From assembly GCF_027594425.1 (NCBI RefSeq), contig NZ_CP115159.1:981001-1045000 (forward strand): a DNA stretch of 64,000 nt, written 5' to 3'. This DNA comes from Zunongwangia sp. HGR-M22 (GTDB lineage Bacteria; Bacteroidota; Bacteroidia; Flavobacteriales; Flavobacteriaceae). Below, piece by piece: positions 25,739 to 36,038 of the stretch. Below the pieces are notes generated by a model. It saw only the letters and a list, made by a program, of their open reading frames with translations. It made no database searches and was not told the origin of the DNA. Positions within the stretch are counted from its first letter, which is position 1. Each line of letters begins with the position of its first letter. The translations under genes and the position numbers were made by a program.

Positions 25739-26845
25739 TTAAGACGATATTGCAGGTTTGGCACCCATTTCTTTTAAATATTTAAAATGAGCTATAATTG
25801 CTGCGCGTGTGGTTTTGTATTCGTTGTAAGGTAAATTACATTCCTGTGCAGTCTGTTTCACTATTTGGGCAATCTTATCATAATGAATATGACTAATATT
25901 AGGGAATATATGGTGTTCTACCTGATGATTTAATCCACCGGTAAACCAGTTTACTATTTTATTTTTAGTTGAAAAATTAACCGTGGTAAATAATTGATGG
26001 ATTGCCCAGGTGTTTTTCATAGATCCGGTATCATCTGGTAAAGGCATATCGGTATCTTTAACAACATGTGCTAATTGAAAAACAATGCTTAGTATTAATC
26101 CAGCAACATAATGCATCACAAAAAATCCAATTAATATTTTCCACCAAGAAATGGATAATATCAACATCGGCAGCAAAATCCAAATTGCCAAATAAATAAC
26201 TTTGGTAATCGCTACTGTACTCCATTGCTTTACGGGATTTGGCATTTTTCCGTAAGAAAGTTTTCTTTTTAAATATCTTCTGGATTGTTTAAAGTCTGTT
26301 GTAATCGCCCAGTTAAAGGTTAATAAACCATATAGAAATATAGAATAATAATGCTGAAATTTGTGGAATCTTCTCCATTCGGCATGTTTTGAGAACCGAA
26401 TTATCCTTCCGGCATCCAGATCTTCGTCGTGCCCATGTATGTTGGTATATGTATGATGAAGCACATTGTGCTGAACCTGCCAGTTGTAAACGTTCCCTGC
26501 TAAGATATAAATGGTGCCGCCCATAAATTTGTTTACCCATTTTTTTGAAGAATAAGATCCATGATTACCATCATGCATAATATTCATTCCAACTCCAGCC
26601 ATGCCTATACCCATTACAACAGTAAGTAAAAGCATCCACCATTGTGAGATGTCTAAGGTTAAAATAATAAAATAAGGAGATAAAAACATGCAAAACATAA
26701 CCGCAGTTTTTAAGTGCAATTTCCAGTTTCCTGTTTTCTTAAGGTTATTTTCTTTAAAATAAGTATTTACTCGTTTATTTAAGGTTCTGAAAAATTTAGC
26801 AGAATCTATTCTCGAGAATCGTATATTAGGTTGTGATAAATCCAT
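25739..26845 (-). CDS. Membrane fatty acid desaturase (acyl-CoA/front-end type)
   Basis: The 368-residue protein has four or so membrane helices and the three histidine boxes that bind the di-iron centre: HDGNHGS (91-97), HNVLHHTYTN (126-135) and QVEHHIFPNISH near the C-terminus. The Gln in place of the first His of the third box is typical of front-end (delta-5/6-like) and linoleoyl-CoA desaturases. No fused cytochrome b5 domain is seen. It probably introduces a double bond into membrane fatty acids, which would help at low temperature; the position of the bond is unknown. Confidence 0.88.
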   Translation of the reverse strand: MDLSQPNIRFSRIDSAKFFRTLNKRVNTYFKENNLKKTGNWKLHLKTAVMFCMFLSPYFIILTLDISQWWMLLLTVVMGIGMAGVGMNIMHDGNHGSYSSKKWVNKFMGGTIYILAGNVYNWQVQHNVLHHTYTNIHGHDEDLDAGRIIRFSKHAEWRRFHKFQHYYSIFLYGLLTFNWAITTDFKQSRRYLKRKLSYGKMPNPVKQWSTVAITKVIYLAIWILLPMLILSISWWKILIGFFVMHYVAGLILSIVFQLAHVVKDTDMPLPDDTGSMKNTWAIHQLFTTVNFSTKNKIVNWFTGGLNHQVEHHIFPNISHIHYDKIAQIVKQTAQECNLPYNEYKTTRAAIIAHFKYLKEMGAKPAISS

Positions 26846-26948
26846 GTGTAAAATTAAACTATCTTCAAAGGTAAAATATTAAACTTTCGAAACGAATTAA
26901 ATAGTCACTTTAATACTAAATTTCTAATTTTGTTTAAAAATAGCTCAG

Positions 26949-27578
26949 TTGGAATTACTCAGGAAATACTTTGATGGACTTAGTCCGCAGCAAATTGCTC
27001 ATTTCGAGCAGTTGGAAGAACTTTATAAAGATTGGAATATCAAAATTAATGTGGTAAGTAGAAAAGATATAGACGAATTATATTTACGCCACGTTCTGCA
27101 TTCTTTAGGAATAGCAAAAGTTCAGAAATTTAAACCAAATGCTAATATTCTTGATGTTGGCACTGGTGGTGGATTCCCGGGGATTCCATTAGCAATTCTT
27201 TTTCCTGAAACCAATTTTCATTTAGTAGATTCTATTGGTAAAAAGATGAAAGTAGTAGAGGAAGTTACTGCAGGTTTAGGATTACAAAATGTTAAAACAA
27301 CTAATGATCGAGTTGAGAATATAGATGGTCACTACGATTTTATTATAAGTAGAGCTGTTGCTGCTATGCCAACTTTTGTGAGATGGACCAAAGGAAAAAT
27401 TGCAAAAAAGAACAATCATGACCTTAAAAACGGAATATTGTATTTAAAAGGCGGTGATCTATCGGAAGAGCTTAATGATTATCAAACTGCGAAAATATAC
27501 AATCTAACAGATTATTTTGAAGAAGATTTCTTCGAGACAAAAAAGGTGGTTCATTTACCGTTAAAATATAAAGGTTAA
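26949..27578 (+). CDS. rsmG: 16S rRNA (guanine-527-N7)-methyltransferase
   Basis: RsmG methylates G527 in the 530 loop of 16S rRNA, the modification whose loss gives low-level streptomycin resistance. The 209 residues show QIAHFEQLEELYKDWNIKIN, the S-adenosylmethionine loop ILDVGTGGGFPGIPLAILFP, FHLVDSIGKKMKVVEEV and FIISRAVAAMPTFVRW. The start is a TTG at 26949: an in-frame TAA lies at 26925-26927 and no ATG or GTG comes between. A TAATTTTG -7-like box at 26925-26932 is only 16 bases upstream, so the leader is very short. The gene is convergent with the giant adhesin gene. Confidence 0.94.
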   Translation: MELLRKYFDGLSPQQIAHFEQLEELYKDWNIKINVVSRKDIDELYLRHVLHSLGIAKVQKFKPNANILDVGTGGGFPGIPLAILFPETNFHLVDSIGKKMKVVEEVTAGLGLQNVKTTNDRVENIDGHYDFIISRAVAAMPTFVRWTKGKIAKKNNHDLKNGILYLKGGDLSEELNDYQTAKIYNLTDYFEEDFFETKKVVHLPLKYKG

Positions 27579-27610
27579 AAAAAGTGGAGCTATCAGCTCC
27601 ACTTTTTTTT
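27577..27610. terminator. Bidirectional terminator between rsmG and the adhesin gene
   Basis: GTGGAGCT and AGCTCCAC form a perfect 8-bp stem with loop ATC, flanked by seven A and eight T residues. Confidence 0.95.
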
Positions 27611-27614
27611 AATT

Positions 27615-30600
27615 CTATTTTCTTACAAACTTCAAATTGGTAACTCCTTTTGTGGTATTTATTTTTAGGATATATACTGCGCTGCTCATTTCTTTTTCGA
27701 GCGGAATGTATATTTCTTCCACTAAAGGGATATTTTTAAATTCTTTTATAAAGCTACCGTTAAGTCCGTAAAGAAGAATATTGTTAATTTCAATACGTTC
27801 TGGATTCTCTATATAAACAGCATCATCTTCGCGCAAATACAAAATTCGGAATTTCCCGCTTAGATAGCTGTCATCTTCTTCTGGAGTTTCTGGAGGTTCA
27901 GGTTTTTCATCATCATCGATAGCCTCGTCTTCATCATCCTCTGTTTGTTCTCCATCTGATTCACCATCTGTCTCATCCCCATTGCCTTCTGTATCCTCAT
28001 CCTCTTCGGGAATATCGTCGTCATCATTTTCTTGTTCCTCGTCGGTTGGATCTTCTCTTTTTTGGAAAGTTATAGCAAATCTTTTGTCGTAATAACCGCT
28101 ATCTATAGTTGCAACAAATTTTTCAGCTCTTAAGTCGAAATACGTGCTGTCTTGGCGATCTAATAAGTAAATTTCCTTTTCAGAAGAAATATTTTCTAAA
28201 GAGTCTATTTCAATATAAAATTCGGCACTAGATCGCACAATTACACCAAGATCTAAAACCCGGTCACTATTGAAATCTGGAACTCCTTGTATTACCAGCG
28301 CCTGGTTCTTCATTAGCCAAAACATATCTTCCTTTTGCATGTCATAAAGAGGGGCGTCATAACCAAGATCAAATTCAGATGTTGCATTTTCATCTGCACC
28401 TACGACAATTTCGCGGTACATCCCACCCGGAGATTTATAGTTTAATCGAATTTTTTGTCGAGTGTCAGCCTGGGTAATTGTTTTATTTTCTGAAGTTTTC
28501 TTTGATTTTATCTCGGGTTTTAAAAAATGAGATTCAGAAGAATTTGTTTCTTTAGCAAAAACTCGTTGTTCATTTCTAAATAATATATCGCCCGAGCTAA
28601 TGGTGATATTACCACTTATTTCTGCATCTAGATAACTATTTACAAAAAATCCTTGCCCTACCGGAATATATTTACCCGGTCTTCTATCACTTTGTGTATT
28701 GTTGGCGTTAATAAGCTCATCTGTAGCAATTGCGGGGACGCTTCCTATTAAATTAAGCGTAGCATAACCACCAACATAGTCTTTTAAATAGTGCGAATTG
28801 CTATCACCAAAGTGATCCCAGAGGTAGATGGCACCATTAAAAAGGTTTTTATCTCCGGTAGCACCATTTACCTGTTTTTTATCAAGATTGTCAAGAATGA
28901 ATTGTTCCCCATCTAGTGCGGAAGGATAGGGATTACCCATTAGGTAAATTTCGTTAGGTTCGATGCCTAAAGTTATATTTCCATTATTGGGCAAACCTTT
29001 GAAAGTGTAGTTTTGTAAAGAATAGATATCTACAGAACCCGAGGTTCCTTTCATCGTATAGCCTTCACCTGGCTTTAGTATGGTATTTTCATTTATTTGT
29101 TCCCAGCCTGAGTATATAGCTATTTGATGGAATTTATTTAACCAATAAGTGCTAATTCTTTTTGGGCCTGTATAGTTTTTAGAATCTGCCCAGGTAAATT
29201 GTCTTTTAAAAGCAATATCCTGAATATTATCTGGATCGGTACCATCTTTTAAAACTTCTCCAATAGTGAAGCCAGAATTAACAGAATTGGAACTCACAGG
29301 AGAAGACCAGTAATTATAATTAAAAGAATTCGCCGTTCCTTGTTGATCCCTTTGTATAAATCCGGTACTATTAGGATCTAAAATGCTGCCATCAGTTTGT
29401 ATTAATTGAGATTCGCCATTTAAATCTATAATTCCATTTAATTTTAAATAATCAGTAATAACTAAGGGATTTCCTGTTCCGCCATCGGGAGGATTAATCC
29501 CCATCATATTTAAAACACCGGCATTAGAAATTAACCCAAGTACTTGTAAGGGTTTTGTTGAATTTGCGTAGGGATAAAATATGTCTTTCGAAATTTCAAC
29601 AATATTCCAATCTATGGTCGTCTGTCCATCAATACCATAACTTCCGGGGACTTTCCATACTTCTCTTTCAGCAACTTTAGAATCATTAACCGATGTAGGT
29701 AAATACCAGGTGGTTTGATTTGTCCAATCTTGATTTTCCTCATTCAAAATATAAGGAAGCGGAGCCGTGTTCTCTTGTGTTGAGGTTATATTTCGAATAA
29801 GACCGTTATTGTGATTACCAGTAATTTCTGGAGTTAATCCCTCTGCAATTGCCTCTGGGTTACCTTTTAATTGATAATAGGCTTCTAGATCATTCCAATT
29901 TAAGCTTCCGGGAACATTAATAGGTATAGCGTTACCACGTAAAGGATTACTTGCAATGGCAATATGCTGATTCATTAAAAATCTTAGTTGTTTTTCAGTA
30001 AGACTTTTATTCCAAATTCTAAGTTCTTCAATCCAACCATCAAAATGATTAGAAGGAATGTCTGGATTTGTACTATTATGCACTGCACCAATTATAAATG
30101 GATAAGGTACTGCAGTAGGAAGATTCCCATCTTTGTTGGCTAAAGGAATACCATCTACATATAATTTTATATTTCCGTTTTTATATATAACCGCAACATG
30201 ATGCCAAATACCTTCGCCAACTTTATGTGAAGTTGAAACAGAATTTCCATTCCATCTAAAGGTTGGGGAACCTGAGTTAATTATGAAATCGTACCCGCCG
30301 GCATTTATATTTTGAATATCTCTTTTGGAAAGTATAGTTTTAATTCCGGTATTGCTTTCAGATTTAATCCATGCCTCAATAGTAAAACTTTCTTTATCCT
30401 CCATGCCAAAGGAGTCGCCTATTAAAATATGATCATCTTTTCCGTCAAAATCTAGGCTATTACAATTCGCTGAAATGGTAAGATTTAGCTCATCATAATT
30501 AGAACAATTTTCATTAAATACCGTCCATCTTAAAACATATTGGCCTTCATCACCTATAAAATTGGTATTAGGATCACTCGGATTAATAAAGTTATAATTT

Positions 30601-33600
30601 GCTGGTCCACTCACCACGCTCCATATGCCCGAACCAAACTCTGGAGTATTGGCTTCTAATGTAGTTTGATAATAGCCACACCCCAGCACTTTATCTTCGC
30701 CAGTAATAGCTGTAGTTAATTGCTCTGGTTCAGTAATATTTATTGTGCGTATAGCTTGGCATTGATTAGCATCAATAACGGTAATTGTATATTGTCCTGG
30801 TTCTAGATTATTTAAGGTTTTTGTTGTAGACCCAGATGCGTCGTTCCAAAGATATTCGTAAGCCGTCTCCTCATCTCCAATCTTTGGAGTGCCTCCCGAA
30901 GAATTTACCGTTACTGTTGCGTTATCGCCAGGACAAACGGGTTGCTGAATTTCAAAATCCATTGTGATAGGAGACTCTGGCTGAGTAATAACTACGGAAG
31001 GAATTTTAAAAATATTTGCTTCAGAATCTTTTACCCATACATCATAAGATCCAGCTTTTAAAATTTCGAATAAGTTTTCCTTTTGGTAGCCTGAAGTAGC
31101 ACTAGTTATGCTGTAACTGTAAGGTGCTCGCCCTCCTGATGCCTGTACGCGTATGGTTCCTAATTCAGAATCATAACATTCCAATTCATTAGGTGTTGCT
31201 TTAGCATATAAAGGAGTGAAAACAATTTCCTGATTGTTAGTAGAAAAGCATTTAGATTTACTACTCTGTCCGCAGGCATTCTTTTTGTTATTTGAGAATG
31301 TTAGATAAATATTATCAATCGAAACCTCGTCACCGCATTGATAATTAATTGGTATAGCACGAGCATTAATAGGTATTTCTTCTCGCTCATAAAAACATCC
31401 AAATTCTCTTATTATGGTAGTCTCATTAGTTTCCAGACTTTTAACACTGTACGTGAATTCGGTATAAAGAGAGTAACGCGAAGTATTCTGATCTAGTTGA
31501 ACATAAATATATTTTTGAACGCCATCGTTGCAATTTTCAGAGGTTATTTCTGTACCTGAAGCATCTCCAATATAATATCCCGCAATACCAAAATCATTAG
31601 ATCCGCAGTTGTCTACATAACACTCACCAACGTATTGTTGGTATATAAAATCTTGGGTAAACCCTTCAGCATCGGTGACCGTTAATGTGATAATTCGGTT
31701 TCCTTCAGATGGGTAGGTCACTCTGTGAGGACCTAATCCGGTATCTGTCGTATACGTTCCATCGTTGTCGAAATCCCAGGTATATGAGTATGGCGCTACG
31801 CCTCCATAAGCCGTACCATTTGCTACTTCAAAATAACTTACCCGAACATTGTTTTCTCCTTCACAAATAGAAGTTGGTAAAATTTCTGCCTTTAGTAATT
31901 CATTTACTACAACATCAATAGTTTTGGTACATCCATTTTTGTCATATACACTAAGCTTATAATTACCTGCAGCAAGATTTGTTGCTTTTTTTGTTGTAGC
32001 TAATATTGTAGAATTTCCTTCAGCTCGCCATTCGTAAGTATAACCAGGAGTTCCTCCGGTTGGATTGGCCTCGGCGGTTCCTGTTTTAGAGTTAAAAACT
32101 GTAGTTCGGGTGGTAGAAACAGATACTTCTACAGGAGCACTTGGCTCACTTATTATTATATTTTCTGCGATTAATTTTTGGCAGTTTATATTGTTTTGAT
32201 CTCTTAATTTTAGCGTATATGAACCTGGTTTTAAATTTTCAAAAATAGCCGATTTTGACCAATTTAAACCGTTATCAATGCTGAATTCGAAACTACCGCT
32301 ACCGCCAGATGTTTTAGTAAACTGAATAATACCTGAGTCTTCCTTATAGCAATTAACATCGGTTTTATTATAATTAGAAATAAGTTCGTCTGGCTGTTCT
32401 ATGGTGAATAGTTGCTGGATACCGCAGGCATTAGCATCTTTAATAAAAAGCGTATACGTACCAGCGCTCAAGCCGGTGAAATTTCTATCAGTTTGAAAAT
32501 TAGTATTATCGATAGAATACTCAAATGGCGCTGTTCCGCCATTAACCTCTCCAGCGGTTATTTTACCCGTAGAAGTTCCAAAACAATTTACGTTTGTTAC
32601 CGATGGAGATGAAGCAGTAAGATCATTTGGTTGAGTTATTCGTATAGTTTGACTAATAGTACAACCATTATTATCTAAAATTGTTAAAGAATATGTGTCG
32701 GCAAATAAATTGCTGAATTTTCTATTCGATTGATAATTAATTCCATCAATCGAATATTGATACGGACTAGTTCCACCCGAAACTGAACCTGCTGAGATAC
32801 TTCCATCATTTCCACCAAAACAAGACACGTTTTGTGAAGAAGGTGCGGTCATTGTCAATTGATCAGGCTGCGTAATTTCAATGTTCGTAGCAATCGAACA
32901 GTTATTGGCATCGCGAACCGTAAGTGTATAATTTCCTGCGGAAAGATTTTGAAAGTTGGAATTCGTAGAAAAACTCGTTCCATCGATCGAATATTGATAT
33001 GGACTAGTTCCACCTGAAACGGAACCTGCTGAAATGCTGCCATCATTTCCACCAAAACAAGAAACGTTTTGCGAATTTGGAGCCGTCATTTCCAATTGAT
33101 CAGGCTGGATAATTTCAATATTCGTAGCAATCGAACAGTTATTGGCATCGCGAACCGTCAGCGTATAATTTCCTGCGGAAAGATTTTGAAAGTTGGAATT
33201 CGTAGAAAAACTCGTTCCATCAATCGAATATTGATATGGACTAGTTCCACCTGAAACGGAACCTGCCGAAATGCTGCCATCATTTCCACCAAAACAAGAA
33301 ACGTTTTGCGAATTTGGAGCCGTCATTTCCAATTGATCAGGCTGGATAATTTCAATATTCGTAGCAATCGAACAGTTATTGGCATCGCGAACCGTCAACG
33401 TATAATTTCCTGCGGAAAGATTTTGAAAGTTGGAATTCGTAGAAAAACTCGTTCCATCGATCGAATATTGATACGGACTAGTTCCGCCTGAAACGGAACC
33501 TGCTGAAATGCTGCCATCATTTCCACCAAAACAAGAAACGTTTTGTGAATTTGGAGCCGTCATTTCCAATTGATCAGGCTGGATAATTTCAATATTCGTA

Positions 33601-36038
33601 GCAATCGAACAGTTATTGGCATCGCGAACCGTCAGCGTATAATTTCCTGCGGAAAGATTTTGAAAGTTGGAATTCGTAGAAAAACTCGTTCCATCAATTG
33701 AAAATTGATACGGACTAGTTCCACCTGAAACTGAACCTGCTGAAATGCTGCCATCATTTCCACCAAAACAAGAAACGTTTTGCGAATTTGGAGCCGTCAT
33801 TTCCAATTGATCAGGCTGGATAATTTCAATATTCGTTGAAATTGAACAGTTATTTTGATCGCGAACCGTCAGCGTATAATTTCCTGCGGAAAGATTTTGA
33901 AAGTTGGAATTCGTAGAAAAACTCGTTCCATCAATTGAATATTGATACGGACTAATTCCTCCTGAAACTGAACCTGCTGAGATACTTCCATCATTTCCAC
34001 CAAAACAAGAAACGTTTTGTGAAGAAGGCGTTGTCATTTCCAATTGATCGGGCTGCGTAATTTGAATATTCGTTGAAATTGAACAGTTATTTTGATCGCG
34101 CACCGTCAACGTATAATTTCCTGCGGAAAGATTTTGAAAGTTGGAATTCGTAGAAAAACTCGTTCCATCAATTGAATATTGATACGGACTAGTTCCACCT
34201 GAAACTGAACCTGCCGAAATGCTGCCATCATTTCCACCAAAACAAGACACGTTTTGTGAATTCGGAGTCGTCATTTCCAATTGATCGGGCTGCGTAATTT
34301 GAATATTCGTTGAAATTGAACAGTTATTTTGATCGCGCACCGTCAACGTATAATTTCCTGCGGAAAGATTTTGAAAGTTGGAATTCGTAGAAAAACTCGT
34401 TCCATCAATCGAATATTGATACGGACTAGTTCCACCCGAAACTGAACCTGCTGAAATACTTCCGTCATTTCCACCAAAACAAGAAACGTTTTGTGAAGAA
34501 GGCGCGGTCATTTCCAATTGATCGGGCTGCGTAATTTCAATATTCCTTGAAATCGAACAGTTATTGGCATCACGAACCGTCAAGGTATAATTTCCTGCGG
34601 AAAGATTCTGAAAGTTGGAGCTGGTAGAAAAGTTATTTCCATCAATCGAATATTGATACGGACTAGTTCCACCCGAAACCGAACCTGCTGAAATACTTCC
34701 GTCATTTCCACCAAAACAAGAAACGTTTTGTGAAGAAGGCGCGGTCATTTCCAATTGATCGGGCTGCGTAATTTCAATATTCGTAGCAATTGAACAGTTA
34801 TTGGCATCGCGCACCGTCAACGTATAATTTCCTGCGGAAAGATTTTGAAAATTGGAGCTGGTAGAAAAGTTAGTTTCATCGATCGAATATTGATATGGAC
34901 TAGTTCCACCCGAAACATTTCCTGCTGAAATACTTCCGTCATTTCCACCAAAACAAGAAACGTTTTGTGAAGAAGGCGCGGTCATTTCCAATTGATCGGG
35001 CTGCGTAATTTCAATATTCGTAGCAATTGAACAGTTATTGGCATCGCGCACCGTCAACGTATAATTTCCTGCGGAAAGATTTTGAAAGTTGGAGCTGGTA
35101 GAAAAGTTATTTCCATCGATCGAATATTGATATGGACTAGTTCCACCCGAAACGGAACCTGCTGAAATACTTCCGTCATTTCCACCAAAACAAGAAACGT
35201 TTTGTGAAGAAGGCGCGGTCATTTCCAATTGATCGGGCTGCGTAATTTCAATATTCGTAGCAATTGAACAGTTATTGGCATCGCGCACCGTCAACGTATA
35301 ATTTCCTGCGGAAAGATTTTGAAAGTTGGAATTCGTAGAAAAACTCGTTCCATCAATTGAAAATTGATACGGACTAGTTCCACCCGAAACTGAACCTGCT
35401 GAAATACTGCCATCATTTCCACCAAAACAAGAAACGTTTTGTGAAGAAGGTGCGGTCATTGTCAATTGATCAGGCTGCGTGATTTCAATATTCCTTGAAA
35501 TCGAACAGTTATTGGCATCACGAACCGTCAAGGTATAATTTCCTGCGGAAAGATTATCGAAATTTGAGTTTGCAGAAAAGTTATTTCCATCAATCGAATA
35601 TTGATACGGTGCGGTACCTCCTGACACCGATTCTGCTATTATAGCGCCGTCATTAAATCCATTGCAGCTCACATTAGAGGTAGAAAAACTATCAAGAACT
35701 AATTCTTCTGGTTGAGATATAATAATAGATTCACGACCTGAGTTTCCAGCATCGTCTGTGATTGAAACAGTATAAGTTCCCGCTGCAAGATTAAAAATAT
35801 CTTCAGTAGAGGAAGTGAAGAAGTTGGGACCAGTCCATTGATATGAGTAATTTCCATTTCCTCCGGAAACATCAATATCTATAGCGCCATTGTCGGCATT
35901 ATAGCAAGTTAGATTTGTAGATGAAGATGTGATAATAAGATCCTCTTCCAACCCGAAAGATTCTGATTGGTTGATGAAAAAAATCGTTATAAATATCCCT
36001 AAAATAATAACGGCTCCGGGAAAAGTAGTTTTCTTCAT
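27615..36038 (-). CDS. Giant SprB-repeat surface protein with PKD, LamG and T9SS sorting domain
   Basis: The 2807-residue protein starts with a signal peptide (MKKTTFPGAVIILGIFITIF to about residue 28). Residues about 30-1380 are some seventeen SprB-type repeats; units 3-13 (193-1061) are near-identical copies of 79 residues with conserved NVSCFGGNDGSISAG, SGGTSPYQYSIDG, NLSAGNYTLTVRD and NNCSI. Then come a PKD-like domain (about 1385-1460, TWDFDNDGTYTTD), further repeat-like strands, a LamG/concanavalin-type domain (about 1860-2015, FTIEAWIKSESN, HHVAVIYKNG), a roughly 70-residue linker rich in Asp and Glu (from about 2640), and a type A T9SS C-terminal signal (YLREDDAVYIENP to YILKINTTKGVTNLKFVRK). 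SprB repeats are known from the mobile gliding adhesin of Flavobacterium. Function as an exported adhesin is inferred. Confidence 0.88.
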   Translation of the reverse strand: MKKTTFPGAVIILGIFITIFFINQSESFGLEEDLIITSSSTNLTCYNADNGAIDIDVSGGNGNYSYQWTGPNFFTSSTEDIFNLAAGTYTVSITDDAGNSGRESIIISQPEELVLDSFSTSNVSCNGFNDGAIIAESVSGGTAPYQYSIDGNNFSANSNFDNLSAGNYTLTVRDANNCSISRNIEITQPDQLTMTAPSSQNVSCFGGNDGSISAGSVSGGTSPYQFSIDGTSFSTNSNFQNLSAGNYTLTVRDANNCSIATNIEITQPDQLEMTAPSSQNVSCFGGNDGSISAGSVSGGTSPYQYSIDGNNFSTSSNFQNLSAGNYTLTVRDANNCSIATNIEITQPDQLEMTAPSSQNVSCFGGNDGSISAGNVSGGTSPYQYSIDETNFSTSSNFQNLSAGNYTLTVRDANNCSIATNIEITQPDQLEMTAPSSQNVSCFGGNDGSISAGSVSGGTSPYQYSIDGNNFSTSSNFQNLSAGNYTLTVRDANNCSISRNIEITQPDQLEMTAPSSQNVSCFGGNDGSISAGSVSGGTSPYQYSIDGTSFSTNSNFQNLSAGNYTLTVRDQNNCSISTNIQITQPDQLEMTTPNSQNVSCFGGNDGSISAGSVSGGTSPYQYSIDGTSFSTNSNFQNLSAGNYTLTVRDQNNCSISTNIQITQPDQLEMTTPSSQNVSCFGGNDGSISAGSVSGGISPYQYSIDGTSFSTNSNFQNLSAGNYTLTVRDQNNCSISTNIEIIQPDQLEMTAPNSQNVSCFGGNDGSISAGSVSGGTSPYQFSIDGTSFSTNSNFQNLSAGNYTLTVRDANNCSIATNIEIIQPDQLEMTAPNSQNVSCFGGNDGSISAGSVSGGTSPYQYSIDGTSFSTNSNFQNLSAGNYTLTVRDANNCSIATNIEIIQPDQLEMTAPNSQNVSCFGGNDGSISAGSVSGGTSPYQYSIDGTSFSTNSNFQNLSAGNYTLTVRDANNCSIATNIEIIQPDQLEMTAPNSQNVSCFGGNDGSISAGSVSGGTSPYQYSIDGTSFSTNSNFQNLSAGNYTLTVRDANNCSIATNIEITQPDQLTMTAPSSQNVSCFGGNDGSISAGSVSGGTSPYQYSIDGINYQSNRKFSNLFADTYSLTILDNNGCTISQTIRITQPNDLTASSPSVTNVNCFGTSTGKITAGEVNGGTAPFEYSIDNTNFQTDRNFTGLSAGTYTLFIKDANACGIQQLFTIEQPDELISNYNKTDVNCYKEDSGIIQFTKTSGGSGSFEFSIDNGLNWSKSAIFENLKPGSYTLKLRDQNNINCQKLIAENIIISEPSAPVEVSVSTTRTTVFNSKTGTAEANPTGGTPGYTYEWRAEGNSTILATTKKATNLAAGNYKLSVYDKNGCTKTIDVVVNELLKAEILPTSICEGENNVRVSYFEVANGTAYGGVAPYSYTWDFDNDGTYTTDTGLGPHRVTYPSEGNRIITLTVTDAEGFTQDFIYQQYVGECYVDNCGSNDFGIAGYYIGDASGTEITSENCNDGVQKYIYVQLDQNTSRYSLYTEFTYSVKSLETNETTIIREFGCFYEREEIPINARAIPINYQCGDEVSIDNIYLTFSNNKKNACGQSSKSKCFSTNNQEIVFTPLYAKATPNELECYDSELGTIRVQASGGRAPYSYSITSATSGYQKENLFEILKAGSYDVWVKDSEANIFKIPSVVITQPESPITMDFEIQQPVCPGDNATVTVNSSGGTPKIGDEETAYEYLWNDASGSTTKTLNNLEPGQYTITVIDANQCQAIRTINITEPEQLTTAITGEDKVLGCGYYQTTLEANTPEFGSGIWSVVSGPANYNFINPSDPNTNFIGDEGQYVLRWTVFNENCSNYDELNLTISANCNSLDFDGKDDHILIGDSFGMEDKESFTIEAWIKSESNTGIKTILSKRDIQNINAGGYDFIINSGSPTFRWNGNSVSTSHKVGEGIWHHVAVIYKNGNIKLYVDGIPLANKDGNLPTAVPYPFIIGAVHNSTNPDIPSNHFDGWIEELRIWNKSLTEKQLRFLMNQHIAIASNPLRGNAIPINVPGSLNWNDLEAYYQLKGNPEAIAEGLTPEITGNHNNGLIRNITSTQENTAPLPYILNEENQDWTNQTTWYLPTSVNDSKVAEREVWKVPGSYGIDGQTTIDWNIVEISKDIFYPYANSTKPLQVLGLISNAGVLNMMGINPPDGGTGNPLVITDYLKLNGIIDLNGESQLIQTDGSILDPNSTGFIQRDQQGTANSFNYNYWSSPVSSNSVNSGFTIGEVLKDGTDPDNIQDIAFKRQFTWADSKNYTGPKRISTYWLNKFHQIAIYSGWEQINENTILKPGEGYTMKGTSGSVDIYSLQNYTFKGLPNNGNITLGIEPNEIYLMGNPYPSALDGEQFILDNLDKKQVNGATGDKNLFNGAIYLWDHFGDSNSHYLKDYVGGYATLNLIGSVPAIATDELINANNTQSDRRPGKYIPVGQGFFVNSYLDAEISGNITISSGDILFRNEQRVFAKETNSSESHFLKPEIKSKKTSENKTITQADTRQKIRLNYKSPGGMYREIVVGADENATSEFDLGYDAPLYDMQKEDMFWLMKNQALVIQGVPDFNSDRVLDLGVIVRSSAEFYIEIDSLENISSEKEIYLLDRQDSTYFDLRAEKFVATIDSGYYDKRFAITFQKREDPTDEEQENDDDDIPEEDEDTEGNGDETDGESDGEQTEDDEDEAIDDDEKPEPPETPEEDDSYLSGKFRILYLREDDAVYIENPERIEINNILLYGLNGSFIKEFKNIPLVEEIYIPLEKEMSSAVYILKINTTKGVTNLKFVRK
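32856..35462 (-). repeat. Eleven tandem 237-bp coding repeats (SprB units)
   Basis: Eleven consecutive 79-codon units fill 2607 bases inside the giant adhesin gene, differing by only a few bases each. Sub-blocks share variants: units 4-6 have NNFSTSSN or TNFSTSSN, units 7-9 have RDQNNCSIST, and units 10-13 have TAPNSQ, which points to block duplications. Degenerate units flank the array on both sides. Confidence 0.95.

Noticed and set aside
33069-33491. Plus-strand open frames repeated inside the adhesin gene
   Set aside because: They are shadows of the 237-bp coding repeats on the other strand and repeat at the same period.
32856-35462. Tandem repeats considered as a CRISPR array or minisatellite
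   Set aside because: The period is 237 bp in frame with no unique spacers, and each unit codes for a SprB-type domain.
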